Position numbers and translations under genes: made by a program. This document shows positions 47,900-62,060 of a stretch of 64,000 nt of DNA, in pieces (within the stretch, counting starts at the first letter, position 1; the number at the start of each line of letters is the position of its first letter). The notes under the pieces are model-generated. The model saw only the letters and a list, made by a program, of their open reading frames with translations, did no database searches and was not told where the DNA came from. The stretch covers positions 32,404,611 through 32,468,610 of the forward strand of contig NC_092576.1 in the NCBI RefSeq assembly GCF_037975245.1, given 5' to 3'. This DNA is from Apostichopus japonicus. Taxonomy: Eukaryota > Echinodermata > Holothuroidea > Aspidochirotida > Stichopodidae.

Positions 47900-50800
47900 C
47901 TACCTAGTAACCATAGCATGTATACAATATGTTTCAACTATGTACAGCTACCTAGTAACCATAATATGCCTAAAGTATTTTTCAACTATGTACAGCTACC
48001 TAGTAACCATATAATGTCTACAGTATGTCTCAACCATGTACATCTACCTAGTAACCATAGCATGCCTAAAGTATGTTTCAAGCATGTACAGCTACCTACA
48101 AACCATAGCATGTATACAATATGTTTCAACTATGTACAGCTACCTAGTAACCATAGCATGTATATATAGAATGTCTCAACTATGTACAGCTACCTATTAA
48201 CCATACCATGTATACAGTATGTTTCAACTATGTATGGTACCTAGTAACCATAGCATTTATACAGTATGTTTCAACCATGTACAGCTACCTAGTAACCATA
48301 GCATGTATACAGTATGTTTCAACCATATACAGCTACCTAGTAACCATAATATGCCTATAGTATGTTTTATCCATGTACAGCTACCTAGTAACCATAATAT
48401 GCCTATAGTATGTTTAAAACATGTACAGCTACCTAGTAACCATAGCATGTCTACAGTATGTCTCAACTATGTACAGCTACCTAGTAACCATAGCATGCCT
48501 TTAGTATATCTCAAATATGTACAGCTATACCAAGTAACCATAACATGTATACAATATGTTTCAACTATGTACAGCTACCTAGTAACCATAGCATGCCTTC
48601 AGTATGTCTCAACTATGTACAGCTACCTAGTAACCATAGCATGCTTTTAGTATGTTTTAACTATCTACAGCTACCTAGTAACCATAGCATGCCTTTAGTA
48701 TGTCTCAACTATGTACAGCTACCTAGTTACCATAGCATGTATACAATATGTTTCAACTATGTACAGCTACCTAGTAACCATTGCATGCCTACAGTATGTC
48801 TCAACTATGTACAGCTACCTAGTAACCGTAGCATGCCTTAAGTATGTTTCAACCATTTACATCTACCTAGTAACCATAGCATTCCTAGAGTATGTTTCAA
48901 CAATGTACAGCTACCAAGTAACAATATCATGCCTATAGTATGTTTCAACCATGTAAAGTTACCTAGTAACCATAATATGCCTAAAGTATTTTTCAACTAT
49001 GTACAGCTAACTAGTAACCATATAATGTCTACAGTATGTCTCAACCATGTACATCTACCTAGTAACCATAGCATGCCTAAAGTATGTTTCAAGCATGTAC
49101 AGCTACCTACTAACCATAGCATGTATACAATATGTTTCAACTATGTACAGCTACCTAGTAACCATTGCATGCCTCCAGTATGTCTCAACTATGTACAGCT
49201 ACCTTGTAACCATAGCATGCCTTTAGTATGTTTCAACTATGTACAGCTACCTAGTAACCATAGCATGTATATATATAGTATGTCTCAACTATGTACAGAT
49301 ACCTATTTATCATACCATGTATACAGTATGTTTCAACTATGTATGGTACCTAGTAACCATAGCATTTATACAGTATATTCCAACCATGTACAGCTACCTA
49401 ATAACCATAGCATGTATACAGTATGTTTCAACCATGTACAGCTACCTAGTAACCATAATATGCCTATAGTATGTTTCAAACATGTACAGCTACCTAGTAA
49501 CCATAGCATGCCTACAATATGTTTCAACTATGTACAGCTACCTAGTAACCATAGCATGCCTTTAGTATGTTTCAACTAAGTACAGCTACCTAGTAACCAT
49601 ATAATGCCTATAGAATGTTTCAACCATGTGAAGCTACCTAGTAACCACAGCATGCCTAAAATATGTTTCAACCATGTACATCTACCTAGTAACCATAGCA
49701 TTCCTATAGTATGTTTCAACCATGTTCACCTACCTAGTAACCATATCATGCCTATAGTATCTTTCAACCATGTAAAGTTACCTAGTAACTATAATATGCG
49801 TAAAGAATGTTTCAACTATGTACAGCTACCTAGTAACAAAATAATGCCTACAGTATGTTTCAACTATGTAAAGCTACCTAGTAACCATAGCATGCCTAAA
49901 GAATGTTTCAACCATGCACATGTACCTAGTAACCATAGCATGCCGAAAGTATGTTTCAACATGTACATCTACCTAGTAACCATAGCATGCCTATAGTATG
50001 TTTCAACCATGTACACATATACCTAGTAACCATAGCATGCCTAAAGTATGTTTCAACCATGTACACCTACCTAGTTACCATAGCATGCCTAAAGTATGTT
50101 TCAACCATGTACATCTACCTAGTAACCATAGCATCCCTATAGTATGTTTCAGCCATGTAAAGCTATCTAGTAACCATAATATGCCTAAAGTATGTTTCAA
50201 CCATTTACAGCTACCTAGTAAACATAGCATGTATATATAGTATGTCTCAACTATGTACAGCTACCTAGTAACCATAGCATGCCTATAGTATGTTTCAACC
50301 ATGTACATTTACCTAGTAACCATAGCATGTATACAATATGTTTCAACTATGTACAGCTACCTAGTAACCATAGCATGCCTTTAGTATGTTTCAACCATGT
50401 ACAGCTACCTAGAGACCATAGCATGCTTATTGTATGTTTCAACCATGTACAGCTACCTAGTAACCATAGCATGCCTAAAGTATGTTTCAACTATGTACAG
50501 TTACCTAGTAACCATAGCATGCCTAATGTATGTTTTAACCATGTACATCTACCTAGTAACCATAGAATGGCTCAAGTATGATTCAACTATATACATCTAC
50601 CTAGTAACCATAGCATGTATACAGTATGTTTCAACTATGTACAGCTACCTAGCAACCATAGCATGCCTAAAGTATGTTTCAACCATGTACACCTACCTAG
50701 TAACCATAGCATTCCAATAGTATGTTTTAACCATGCACAGCTACCTTGTAACCATATCATGCCTATAGTATGCTTCAACCATGTAATGTTACCTAGTAAC

Positions 50801-50990
50801 CATAGCATGCCTAAAGTATGTTTCAACCATGTACATCTACCTAGTAACCATAGCATTCCAATAGTATGTTTCAACCATGTACAGCTACCTAGTAACCATA
50901 GCATGCCTAAAGAATGTTTCAAACATGTCTATCTACCTAGTAACCATAGCATGCCGAAAGTATGTTTCAACATGTACATCTACCTAGTAA
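47900..50990. repeat. Duplicated block of the 48-bp array, copy 1
   Basis: Variant units in this block recur in the same order at about 52085-55610. The offset is 4,189 bp over most of the length, briefly 4,237 where copy 2 has one more unit, and larger after the LINE insertion. At 50700 it contains the intact site that the LINE interrupts in copy 2. Confidence 0.75.
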
Positions 50991-52084
50991 CCATAGCATG
51001 CCTATAGTATGTTTCAACATGTACATCTACCTTGTAAGCATAGCATGCCTATAGTATGTTTCAACTATGTACATCTACCTAGTAACCTTAGTATGCCAAA
51101 AGAATGTTTCAACCATGTACACCTACGTAGTAACCATAGCATGCCTAAAGTATGTTTCAACCATGTACATCTACCTAGTAACCATAGCATGCCTAAAGTA
51201 TGTTTCAACTATGAACAGCTACCTAGTAACCATAGCATGTATACAGTATGTTTCAACCATGTACAGCTACCTAGTAACCATAGTATGCCTAAATTATGTT
51301 TCAACCATGTACATCTACCTAGTAACCATAGCATCCCTATAGTATGTTTCAACCATGTACATCTATACCTAGTAACCATAGCATGCACATAGCAGCTCTC
51401 AACTATGTACAGCTACCTAGTAACCATAGCATGCCTTTAGTATGTTTCAACTATGTACAGCTACCTAGTTACCATAGCATGCCTTTAGTATGTCTCAACT
51501 ATGTACAGCTACCTAGTAACCATAGCATGCCTATAGTATGTTTCAACTATGTACAGCTATCAGTTACCATAGCATGCCGTTAGTATGTCTCAACTATGTA
51601 CAGCTACCTAGTAACCATAGCATGTATACAATATGTTTCAACTATGTACAGCTACCTAATAACCATAGCATGCCTACAGTATGTCTCAACTATGTACAGC
51701 TACCTTGTAACCATAGCATGCCTATAGTATGTTTCAACTATGTACAGCTACCTAGTAACCATAGCATGCCTTTAGTATGTTTCAACTAAGTACAGCTACC
51801 TAGTAACCATATAATGCCTATAGAATGTTTCAACCATGTAAAGCTACCTAGTAACCACAGCATGCCTAAAATATGTTTCAACCATGTACATCTACCTAGT
51901 AACCATAGCATTCCAATAGTATGTTTTAACCATGCAGAGCTACCTAGTAACCATATCATGCCTATAGTATGCTTCAACCATGTAATGTTACCTAGTAACC
52001 ATAGCATGCCTAAAGTAAGTTTCAACCATGTACAGCTACCTAGTAACCATAGCATTCCAATAGTATGTTTCAACCATGTACAGC

Positions 52085-55000
52085 TACCTAGTAACCATAG
52101 CATGTATACAATATGTTTCAACTATGTACAGCTACCTAGTAACCATAATATGCCTAAAGTATTTTTCAACTATGTACAGCTACCTAGTAACCATATACAG
52201 TAATGTCTACAGTATGTCTCAACCATGTACATCTACCTAGTAACCATAGCATGCCTAAAGTATGTTTCAAGCATATACAGCTACCTACTAACCATAGCAT
52301 GTATACAATATGTTTCAACTATGTACAGCTACCTAGTAACCATAGCATGTATATATAGAATGTCTCAACTATGTACAGCTACCTATTAACCATACCATGT
52401 ATACAGTATGTTTCAACTATGTATTGTACCTAGTAACCATAGCATTTATACAGTATGTTTCAACCATGTACAGCTACCTAGTAACCATAGCATGTATACA
52501 GTATGTTTCAACCATATACAGCTACCTAGTAACCATAATATGCCTATAGTATGTTTTATCCATGTACAGCTACCTAGTAACCATAATATGCCTATAGTAT
52601 GTTTAAAACATGTACAGCTACCTAGTAACCATAGCATGCCTACAGTATGTCTCAACTATGTACAGTTACCTAGTAACCATAGCATGCCTTTAGTATATCT
52701 CAAATATGTACAGCTATACCAAGTAACCATAACATGTATACAATATGTTTCAACTATGTACAGCTACCTAGTAACCATAGCATGCCTTCAGTATGTCTCA
52801 ACTATGTACAGCTACCTAGTAACCATAGCATGCTTTTAGTATGTTTTAACTATCTACAGCTACCTAGTAACCATAGCATGCCTTTAGTATGTCTCAACTA
52901 TGTACAGCTACCTAGTTACCATAGCATGTATACAATATGTTTCAACTATGTACAGCTACCTAGTAACCATTGCATGCCTACAGTATGTCTCAACTATGTA
53001 CAGCTACCTAGTAACCGTAGCATGCCTTAAGTATGTTTCAACCATTTACATCTACCTAGTAACCATAGCATTCCTAGAGTATGTTTCAACAATGTACAGC
53101 TACCAAGTAACAATATCATGCCTATAGTATGTTTCAACCATGTAAAGTTACCTAGTAACCATAATATGCCTAAAGTATTTTTCAACTATGTACAGCTAAC
53201 TAGTAACCATATAATGTCTACAGTATGTCTCAACCATGTACATCTACCTAGTAACCATAGCATGCCTAAAGTATGTTTCAAGCATGTACAGCTACCTACT
53301 AACCATAGCATGTATACAATATGTTTCAACTATGTACAGCTACCTAGTAACCATTGCATGCCTTCAGTATGTCTCAACTATGTACAGCTACCTTGTAACC
53401 ATAGCATGCCTTTAGTATGTTTCAACTATGTACAGCTACCTAGTAACCATAGCATGTATATATATAGTATGTCTCAACTATGTACAGATACCTATTTACC
53501 ATACCATGTATACAGTATGTTTCAACTATGTATGGTACCTAGTAACCATAGCATTTATACAGTATGTTCCAACCATGTACAGCTACCTAATAACCATAGC
53601 ATGTATACAGTATGTTTCAACCATGTACAGCTACCTAGTAACCATAATATGCCTATAGTATGTTTCAACCATGTACAGCTACCTAGTAACCATAGCATGC
53701 CTACAATATGTTTCAACTATGTACAGCTACCTAGTAACCATAGCATGCCTTTAGTATGTTTCAACTAAGTACAGCTACCTAGTAACCATATAATGACTAT
53801 AGAATGTTTCAACCATGTGAAGCTACCTAGTAACCACAGCATGCCTAAAATATGTTTCAACCATGTACATCTACCTAGTAACCATAGCATTCCTATAGTA
53901 TGTTTCAACCATGTACACCTACCTAGTAACCATATCATGCCTATAGTATCTTTCAACCATGTAAAGTTACCTAGTAACTATAATATGCGTAAAGAATGTT
54001 TCAACTATGTACAGCTACCTAGTAACCATATAATGCCTACAGTATGTTTCAACTATGTAAAGCTACCTAGTAACCATAGCATGCCTAAAGAATGTTTCAA
54101 CCATGCACATGTACCTAGTAACCATAGCATGCCGAAAGTATGTTTCAACATGTACATCTACCTAGTAACCATAGCATGCCTATAGTATGTTTCAACCATG
54201 TACACCTATACCTAGTAACCATAGCATGCCTAAAGTATGTTTCAACCATGTACACCTACCTAGTTACCATAGCATGCCTAAAGTATGTTTCAACCATGTA
54301 CATCTACCTGGTAACCATAGCATGCCTATAGTATGTTTCAGCCATGTAAAGCTATCTAGTAACCATAATATGCCTAAAGTATGTTTCAACCATTTACAGC
54401 TACCTAGTAAACATAGCATGTATATATAGTATGTCTCAACTATGTACAGCTACCTAGTAACCATAGCATGTATACAGTATGTTTCAACTATGTACAGCTA
54501 CCTAGTAACCATAGCATGCCTAAAGTATGTTTCAACCATGTACATCTACCTAGTAACCATAGCATGTATACAATATGTTTCAACTATGTACAGCTACCTA
54601 GTAACCATAGCATGCCTTTAGTATGTTTCAAGCATGTACAGCTACCTAGAGACCATAGCATGCTTATTGTATGTTTCAACCATGTACAGCTACCTAGTAA
54701 CCATAGCATGCCTAAAGTATGTTTCAACTATGTACAGTTACCTAGTAACCATAGCATGCCTAATGTATGTTTTAACCATGTACATCTACCTAGTAACCAT
54801 AGCATGTATACAGTATGTTTCAACTATGTACAGCTACCTAGCAACCATAGCATGCCTAAAGTATGTTTCAACCATGTACACCTACCTAGTGCAGCTCCGT
54901 ATTCATTTTAAAGTTCTCTTGATTGTTTTTAAAATTCTACATGATATGGCTCCTGAATATCTTGGTGAGTCGATTGAACTGCGTCACAACAGTACCTACC

Positions 55001-55610
55001 GCCTGAGGTCCAATGATGCTTTTATGTTGAGTACCCCGAGTTACAGGTGCACCACCTTCGGTGGACGTGCATTCCACGTCTATGCACCTAGGTTGTGGAA
55101 CTCCCTTCCGCTGACACTTCGTTCACAACATAGTCTTACTATTTTTAAGAGAGATTTGAAAACTCACCTTTTTACTCAGTTTTTAAACAATAGTTCTTAA
55201 CATCGTTTTAGTTATTAATTGTTAATTATTATATTCATATGTAGTTTTACTATTGTACAGCGTTTTAGAATGTATTTTACAGATTTAACGCTTTAAAAAC
55301 TAATAAATTTGAATTTGAATTTAGTAACCATAGCATTCCAATAGTATGTTTTAACCATGCACAGCTACCTTGTAACCATATCATGCCTATAGTATGCTTC
55401 AACCATGTAATGTTACCTAGTAACCATAGCATGCCTAAAGTATGTTTCAACCATGTACATCTACCTAGTAACCATAGCATTCCAATAGTATGTTTCAACC
55501 ATGTACAGCTACCTAGTAACCATAGCATGCCTAAAGAATGTTTCAAACATGTCTATCTACCTAGTAACCATAGCATGCCGAAAGTATGTTTCAACATGTA
55601 CATCTACCTA
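52085..55610. repeat. Duplicated block of the 48-bp array, copy 2 with LINE
   Basis: Second copy of 47900-50990. Differences are a few point changes, one gained and one lost unit, and a 432-bp LINE fragment. Confidence 0.75.
54891..55322 (+). mobile_element. 5'-truncated LINE 3' end (CR1/L2-like) in the satellite
   Basis: It interrupts the satellite between cctacctagt and agtaacc; the likely target duplication is agt. The coding part (to TAA at 55198-55200) reads FKVLLIVFKILHDMAPEYL, then FGGRAFHVYAPRLWNSLPL and IFKRDLKTHLFTQ, the conserved C-terminus of CR1/L2-type reverse transcriptase proteins. A short 3' UTR ends in aataaatttgaatttgaatt, a short tandem tail of the kind these LINEs carry. 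The frame is intact over about 100 codons, suggesting a fairly recent insertion. The apparent longer frame from 54634 is satellite read into the LINE. Confidence 0.85.
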
Positions 55611-56016
55611 GTAAGCATAGCATGCCTATAGTATGTTTCAACTATGTACAGCTACCCAGTAACCATAGCATGTATACAGTATGTTTCAACCATGTACAGC
55701 TACCTAGTAACCATAGTATGCCTAAATTATGTTTCAACTATGTACATATACCTAGTAACCTTAGTATGCCAAAAGAATGTTTCAACCATGTACATCTACG
55801 TAGTAACCATAGCATGCCTAAAGTATGTTTCAACCATGTACATCTACCTAGTAACCATAGCATGTCTAAAGTATGTTTCAACTATGAACAGCTACCTAGT
55901 AACCATAGCATGTATACAGTATGTTTCAACCATGTACAGCTACCTAGTAACCATAGTATGCCTAAATTATGTTTCAGCCATGTACATCTACCTAGTAACC
56001 ATAGCATCCCTATAGT

Positions 56017-59000
56017 ATGTTTCAACCATGTACATCTATACCTAGTAACCATAGCATGCACATAGCAGGTCTCAACTATGTACAGCTACCTAGTAACCAT
56101 AGCATGCCTTTAGTATGTTTCAACTATGTACAGCTACCTAATTACCATAGCATGCCTTTAGTATGTCTCAACTATGTACAGCTACCTAGTAACCATAGCA
56201 TGCCTATAGTATGTTTCAACTATGTACAGCTATCAGTTACCATAGCATGCCGTTAGTATGTCTCAACTATGTACAGCTACCTAGTAACCATAGCATGTAT
56301 ACAATATGTTTCAACTATGTACAGCTACCTAATAACAATAGCATGCCTACAGTATGTCTCAACTATGTACAGCTACCTTGTAACCATAGCATGCCTATAG
56401 TATGTTTCAACTATGTACAGCTACCTAGTAACCATAGCATGCCTTTAGTATGTTTCAACCATGTACATCTACCTAGTAACCATAGCATTCCTATAGTATG
56501 TTTCAACCATGTACACCTACCTAGTAACCATATCATGCCTATAGTATCTTTCAACCATGTAAAGTTACCTAGTAACTATAATATGCGTAAAGAATGTTTC
56601 GACTATGTACAGCTACCTAGTAACCATAGCATGTCTACAGTATGTTTCAACTATGTAAAGCTACCTAGTAACCATAGCATGCCGAAAATATGTTTCAACA
56701 TGTACATCTACCTAGTAACCATAGCATGCCTATAGTATGTTTCAACCATGTACATCTACCTAGTAACCATAGCATGCCGAAAGTATGTTTCAACCATGTA
56801 CACCTACCTAGTAACAATAGCATGCCTAAAGCATGTTTCAACCATGTACATCTACCTAGTAACCGTAGCATGCCTATAGTATGTTTCAGCCATCTAGTAA
56901 CCATAATATGCCTAAAGTATGTTTCAACCATTTACAGCTACCTAGTAACCATAATATGCCTATATTATGTTTTATCTATGTACAGCTACCTAGTAACCAT
57001 AATATGCCTAAAGTATGTTTCAACTATGAACAGCTACCTAGTAACCATAATATGCCTATAGTATGTTTTATCCATGTACAGCCATATCTAGTAACCATAG
57101 CATGCCTATAGTATGTTTCAACTATGTTCAGTTACCTAGTAACCATAGCATGCCTACAGTATGTTTCAACTATGTACAGCTACCTAGTAACAATATAGCA
57201 TGCCTATAGTATGTTTCAACAATGTACATCTACCTAGTAACCATAGCATGTATACAGTATGTTTTAACCATGTACATCTACCTAGTAACCGTAGCATCCC
57301 TAAAGTATGTTTCAACCATGTACAGCTACCTAGTAAGCATAGCATGAATATAGTATGTCTCAACCATGTACATCTACCTAGTAACCATAGCATGCCTAAA
57401 GAATGTTTCAAACATGTCTATCTACCTAGTAACCATAGCATGCCGAAAGTATGTTTCAACATGTACATCTACCTAGTAACCATAGCATGCCTATAGTATG
57501 TTTCAACATGTACATCTACCTAGTAAGCATAGCATGCCTATAGTATGTTTCAACTATGTACATCTACCTAGTAACCTTAGTATGCCAAAAGAATGTTTCA
57601 ACCATGTACATCTACGTAGTAACCATAGCATGCCTAAAGTATGTTTCAACCATGTACATCTACCTAGTAATCATAGCATGCCTAAAGTATGTTTCAACTA
57701 TGAACAGCTACCTAGTAACCATAGCATGTATACAGTATGTTTCAACCATGTACAGCTACCTAGTAACCATAGTATGCCTAAATTATGTTTCAACCATGTA
57801 CATCTACCTAGTAACCATAGCATCCCTATAGTATGTTTCAACCATGTACATCTATACCTAGTAACCATAGCATGCACATAGCAGGTCTCAACTATGTACA
57901 GCTACCTAGTAACCATAGCATGCCTTTAGTATGTTTCAACTATGTACAGCTACCTAATTACCATAGCATGCCTTTAGTATGTCTCAACTATGTACAGCTA
58001 CCTAGTAACCATAGCATGCCTATAGTATGTTTCAACTATGTACAGCTATCAGTTACCATAGCATGCCGTTAGTATGTCTCAACTATGTACAGCTACCTAG
58101 TAACCATAGCATGTATACAATATGTTTCAACTATGTACAGCTACCTAATAACCATAGCATGCCTACAGTATGTCTCAACTATGTACAGCTACCTTGTAAC
58201 CATAGCATGCCTATAGTATGTTTCAACTATGTACAGCTACCTAGTAACCATAGCATGCCTTTAGTATGTTTCAACCATGTACATCTACCTAGTAACCATA
58301 GCATTCCTATAGTATGTTTCAACCATGTACACCTACCTAGTAACCATATCATGCCTATAGTATCTTTCAACCATGTAAAGTTACCTAGTAACTATAATAT
58401 GCGTAAAGAATGTTTCGACTATGTACAGCTACCTAGTAACCATAGCATGCCTACAGTATGTTTCAACTATGTAAAGCTACCTAGTAACCATAGCATGCCG
58501 AAAATATGTTTCAACATGTACATCTACCTAGTAACCATAGCATGCCTATAGTATGTTTCAACCATGTACATCTACCTAGTAACCATAGCATGCCGAAAGT
58601 ATGTTTCAACCATGTACACCTACCTAGTAACAATAGCATGCCTAAAGTATGTTTCAACCATGTACATCTACCTAGTAACCGTAGCATGCCTATAGTATGT
58701 TTCAGCCATCTAGTAACCATAATATGCTTAAAGTATGTTTCAACCATTTACAGCTACCTAGTAACCATAATATGCCTATATTATGTTTTATCTATGTACA
58801 GCTACCTAGTAACCATAATATGCCTAAAGTATGTTTCAACTATGAACAGCTACCCAGTAACCATAATATGCCTATAGTATGTTTTATCCATGTACAGCCA
58901 TATCTAGTAACCATAGCATGCCTATAGTATGTTTCAACTATGTTCAGTTACCTAGTAACCATAGCATGCCTACAGTATGTTTCAACTATGTACAGCTACC

Positions 59001-62000
59001 TAGTAACAATATAGCATGCCTATAGTATATTTCAACAATGTACATCTACCTAGTAACCATAGCATGTATACAGTATGTTTTAACCATGTACATCTACCTA
59101 GTAACCGTAGCATCCCTAAAGTATGTTTCAACCATGTACAGCTACCTAGTAAGCATAGCATGAATATAGTATGTCTCAACCATGTACATCTACCTAGTAA
59201 CCATAGCATGCCTATAAAATGTTTCAGCCATGTAAAGCTACCTACTAACCATAATATGCCTAAAGTATGTTTCAACCATTTACAGCTACCATGTAACCAT
59301 AGCATCCCTATAGTATGTTTTAACCATGTACATCTACCTAGTAACCATAGCATGGCCATAGTAGGTCTCAACTATGTACAGCTACCTAGTAACCATAGCA
59401 TGCCTTTAGTATATCTCAAATATGTACAGCTATACCTAGTAACCATAGCATGTATACAATATGTTTCAACTATGTACAGCTACCTAGTAACCATAGCATG
59501 CCTACAGTATGTCTCAACTATGTACAGCTACCTAGTAACCATAGCATGCCTTTAGTATGTTTTAACTATGTACAGCTACCTAGTAACCACAGCATGCCTT
59601 TAGTATGTCTCAACTATGTACAGCTACCTAGTAACCATAGCATGTATACAATATGTTTCAACTATGTACAGCTACCTAGTAACCATAGCATGCCTTTAGT
59701 ATGTTTCAACTAAGTACAGCTACCTAGTAACCATATAATGCCTATAGCATGTTTCAACCATGTAAAGCTACCTAGTAACCATAGCATGCCTAAAATATGT
59801 TTCAACCATGTACATTTACCTAGTAACCATAGCATTCCTATAGTATGTTTCAACCATGTACACCTACCTAGTAACCATATCATGCCTACAGTATCTTTCA
59901 ACCATGTTAAGTTACCTAGTAACTATAATATGCGTAAAGAATGTTTCAACTATGTACAGCTACCTAGTAACCATATAATGCCTACAGTATGTTTCAACCA
60001 TGTAAAGCTACCTAGTAACCATAGCATGCCTAAAGAATGTTTCAACCATGCACATTTACCTAGTAACCATAGCATGCCGAAAGTACGTTTCAACATGTAC
60101 ATCTACCTAGTAACCATAGCATGCCTATAGTATGTTTCAACCATGTACATCTACCTAGTAACCAAAGCATGCCTCAAGTATGCTTCAACCATGTACACCT
60201 ACCTAGTAACCATAGCATGTCGAAAGTACGTTTCAACATGTACATCTACCTAGTAACCATAGCATGCCTACAGTATGTTTCAACTATGTAAAGCTACCTA
60301 GTAACCATAGCATGCCGAAAATATGTTTCAACATGTACATCTACCTAGTAACCATAGCATGCCTATAGTATGTTTCAACCATGTACATCTACCTAGTAAC
60401 CATAGCATGCCGAAAGTATGTTTCAACCATGTACACCTACCTAGTAACAATAGCATGCCTAAAGTATGTTTCAACCATGTACATCTACCTAGTAACCGTA
60501 GCATGCCTATAGTATGTTTCAGCCATCTAGTAACCATAATATGCTTAAAGTATGTTTCAACCATTTACAGCTACCTAGTAACCATAATATGCCTATATTA
60601 TGTTTTATCTATGTACAGCTACCTAGTAACCATAATATGCCTAAAGTATGTTTCAACTATGAACAGCTACCCAGTAACCATAATATGCCTATAGTATGTT
60701 TTATCCATGTACAGCCATATCTAGTAACCATAGCATGCCTATAGTATGTTTCAACTATGTTCAGTTACCTAGTAACCATAGCATGCCTACAGTATGTTTC
60801 AACTATGTACAGCTACCTAGTAACAATATAGCATGCCTATAGTATATTTCAACAATGTACATCTACCTAGTAACCATAGCATGTATACAGTATGTTTTAA
60901 CCATGTACATCTACCTAGTAACCGTAGCATCCCTAAAGTATGTTTCAACCATGTACAGCTACCTAGTAAGCATAGCATGAATATAGTATGTCTCAACCAT
61001 GTACATCTACCTAGTAACCATAGCATGCCTATAAAATGTTTCAGCCATGTAAAGCTACCTAGTAACCATAATATGCCTAAAGTATGTTTCAACCATTTAC
61101 AGCTACCATGTAACCATAGCATCCCTATAGTATGTTTTAACCATGTACATCTACCTAGTAACCATAGCATGGCCATAGTAGGTCTCAACTATGTACAGCT
61201 ACCTAGTAACCATAGCATGCCTTTAGTATATCTCAAATATGTACAGCTATACCTAGTAACCATAGCATGTATACAATATGTTTCAACTATGTACAGCTAC
61301 CTAGTAACCATAGCATGCCTACAGTATGTCTCAACTATGTACAGCTACCTAGTAACCATAGCATGCCTTTAGTATGTTTTAACTATGTACAGCTACCTAG
61401 TAACCACAGCATGCCTTTAGTATGTCTCAACTATGTACAGCTACCTAGTAACCATAGCATGTATACAATATGTTTCAACTATGTACAGCTACCTAGTAAC
61501 CATAGCATGCCTTTAGTATGTTTCAACTAAGTACAGCTACCTAGTAACCATATAATGCCTATAGCATGTTTCAACCATGTAAAGCTACCTAGTAACCATA
61601 GCATGCCTAAAATATGTTTCAACCATGTACATTTACCTAGTAACCATAGCATTCCTATAGTATGTTTCAACCATGTACACCTACCTAGTAACCATATCAT
61701 GCCTACAGTATCTTTCAACCATGTTAAGTTACCTAGTAACTATAATATGCGTAAAGAATGTTTCAACTATGTACAGCTACCTAGTAACCATATAATGCCT
61801 ACAGTATGTTTCAACTATGTAAAGCTACCTAGTAACCATAGCATGCCTAAAGAATGTTTCAACCATGCACATTTACCTAGTAACCATAGCATGCCGAAAG
61901 TACGTTTCAACATGTACATCTACCTAGTAACCATAGCATGCCTATAGTATGTTTCAACCATGTACATCTACCTAGTAACCAAAGCATGCCTCAAGTATGC

Positions 62001-62060
62001 TTCAACCATGTACACCTACCTAGTAACCATAGCATGTCGAAAGTACGTTTCAACATGTAC
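56017..62060. repeat. Higher-order repeat of 1,816-1,817 bp in the 48-bp array
   Basis: The variant order starting at 56017, 56211, 56690 and 57200 recurs at 57833, 58027, 58506 and 59016 (offset 1,816). That from 58506, 59016, 59450 and 59738 recurs at 60323, 60833, 61267 and 61555 (offset 1,817). About 38 basic units form one higher-order unit. Copies are near identical, including unusual units such as the shortened ttcagccatctagtaacc, which points to recent amplification. Confidence 0.8.

Noticed and set aside
54634-54890. N-terminal part of an apparent satellite-LINE fusion protein
   Set aside because: It is chance frame continuity between the satellite and the inserted LINE.
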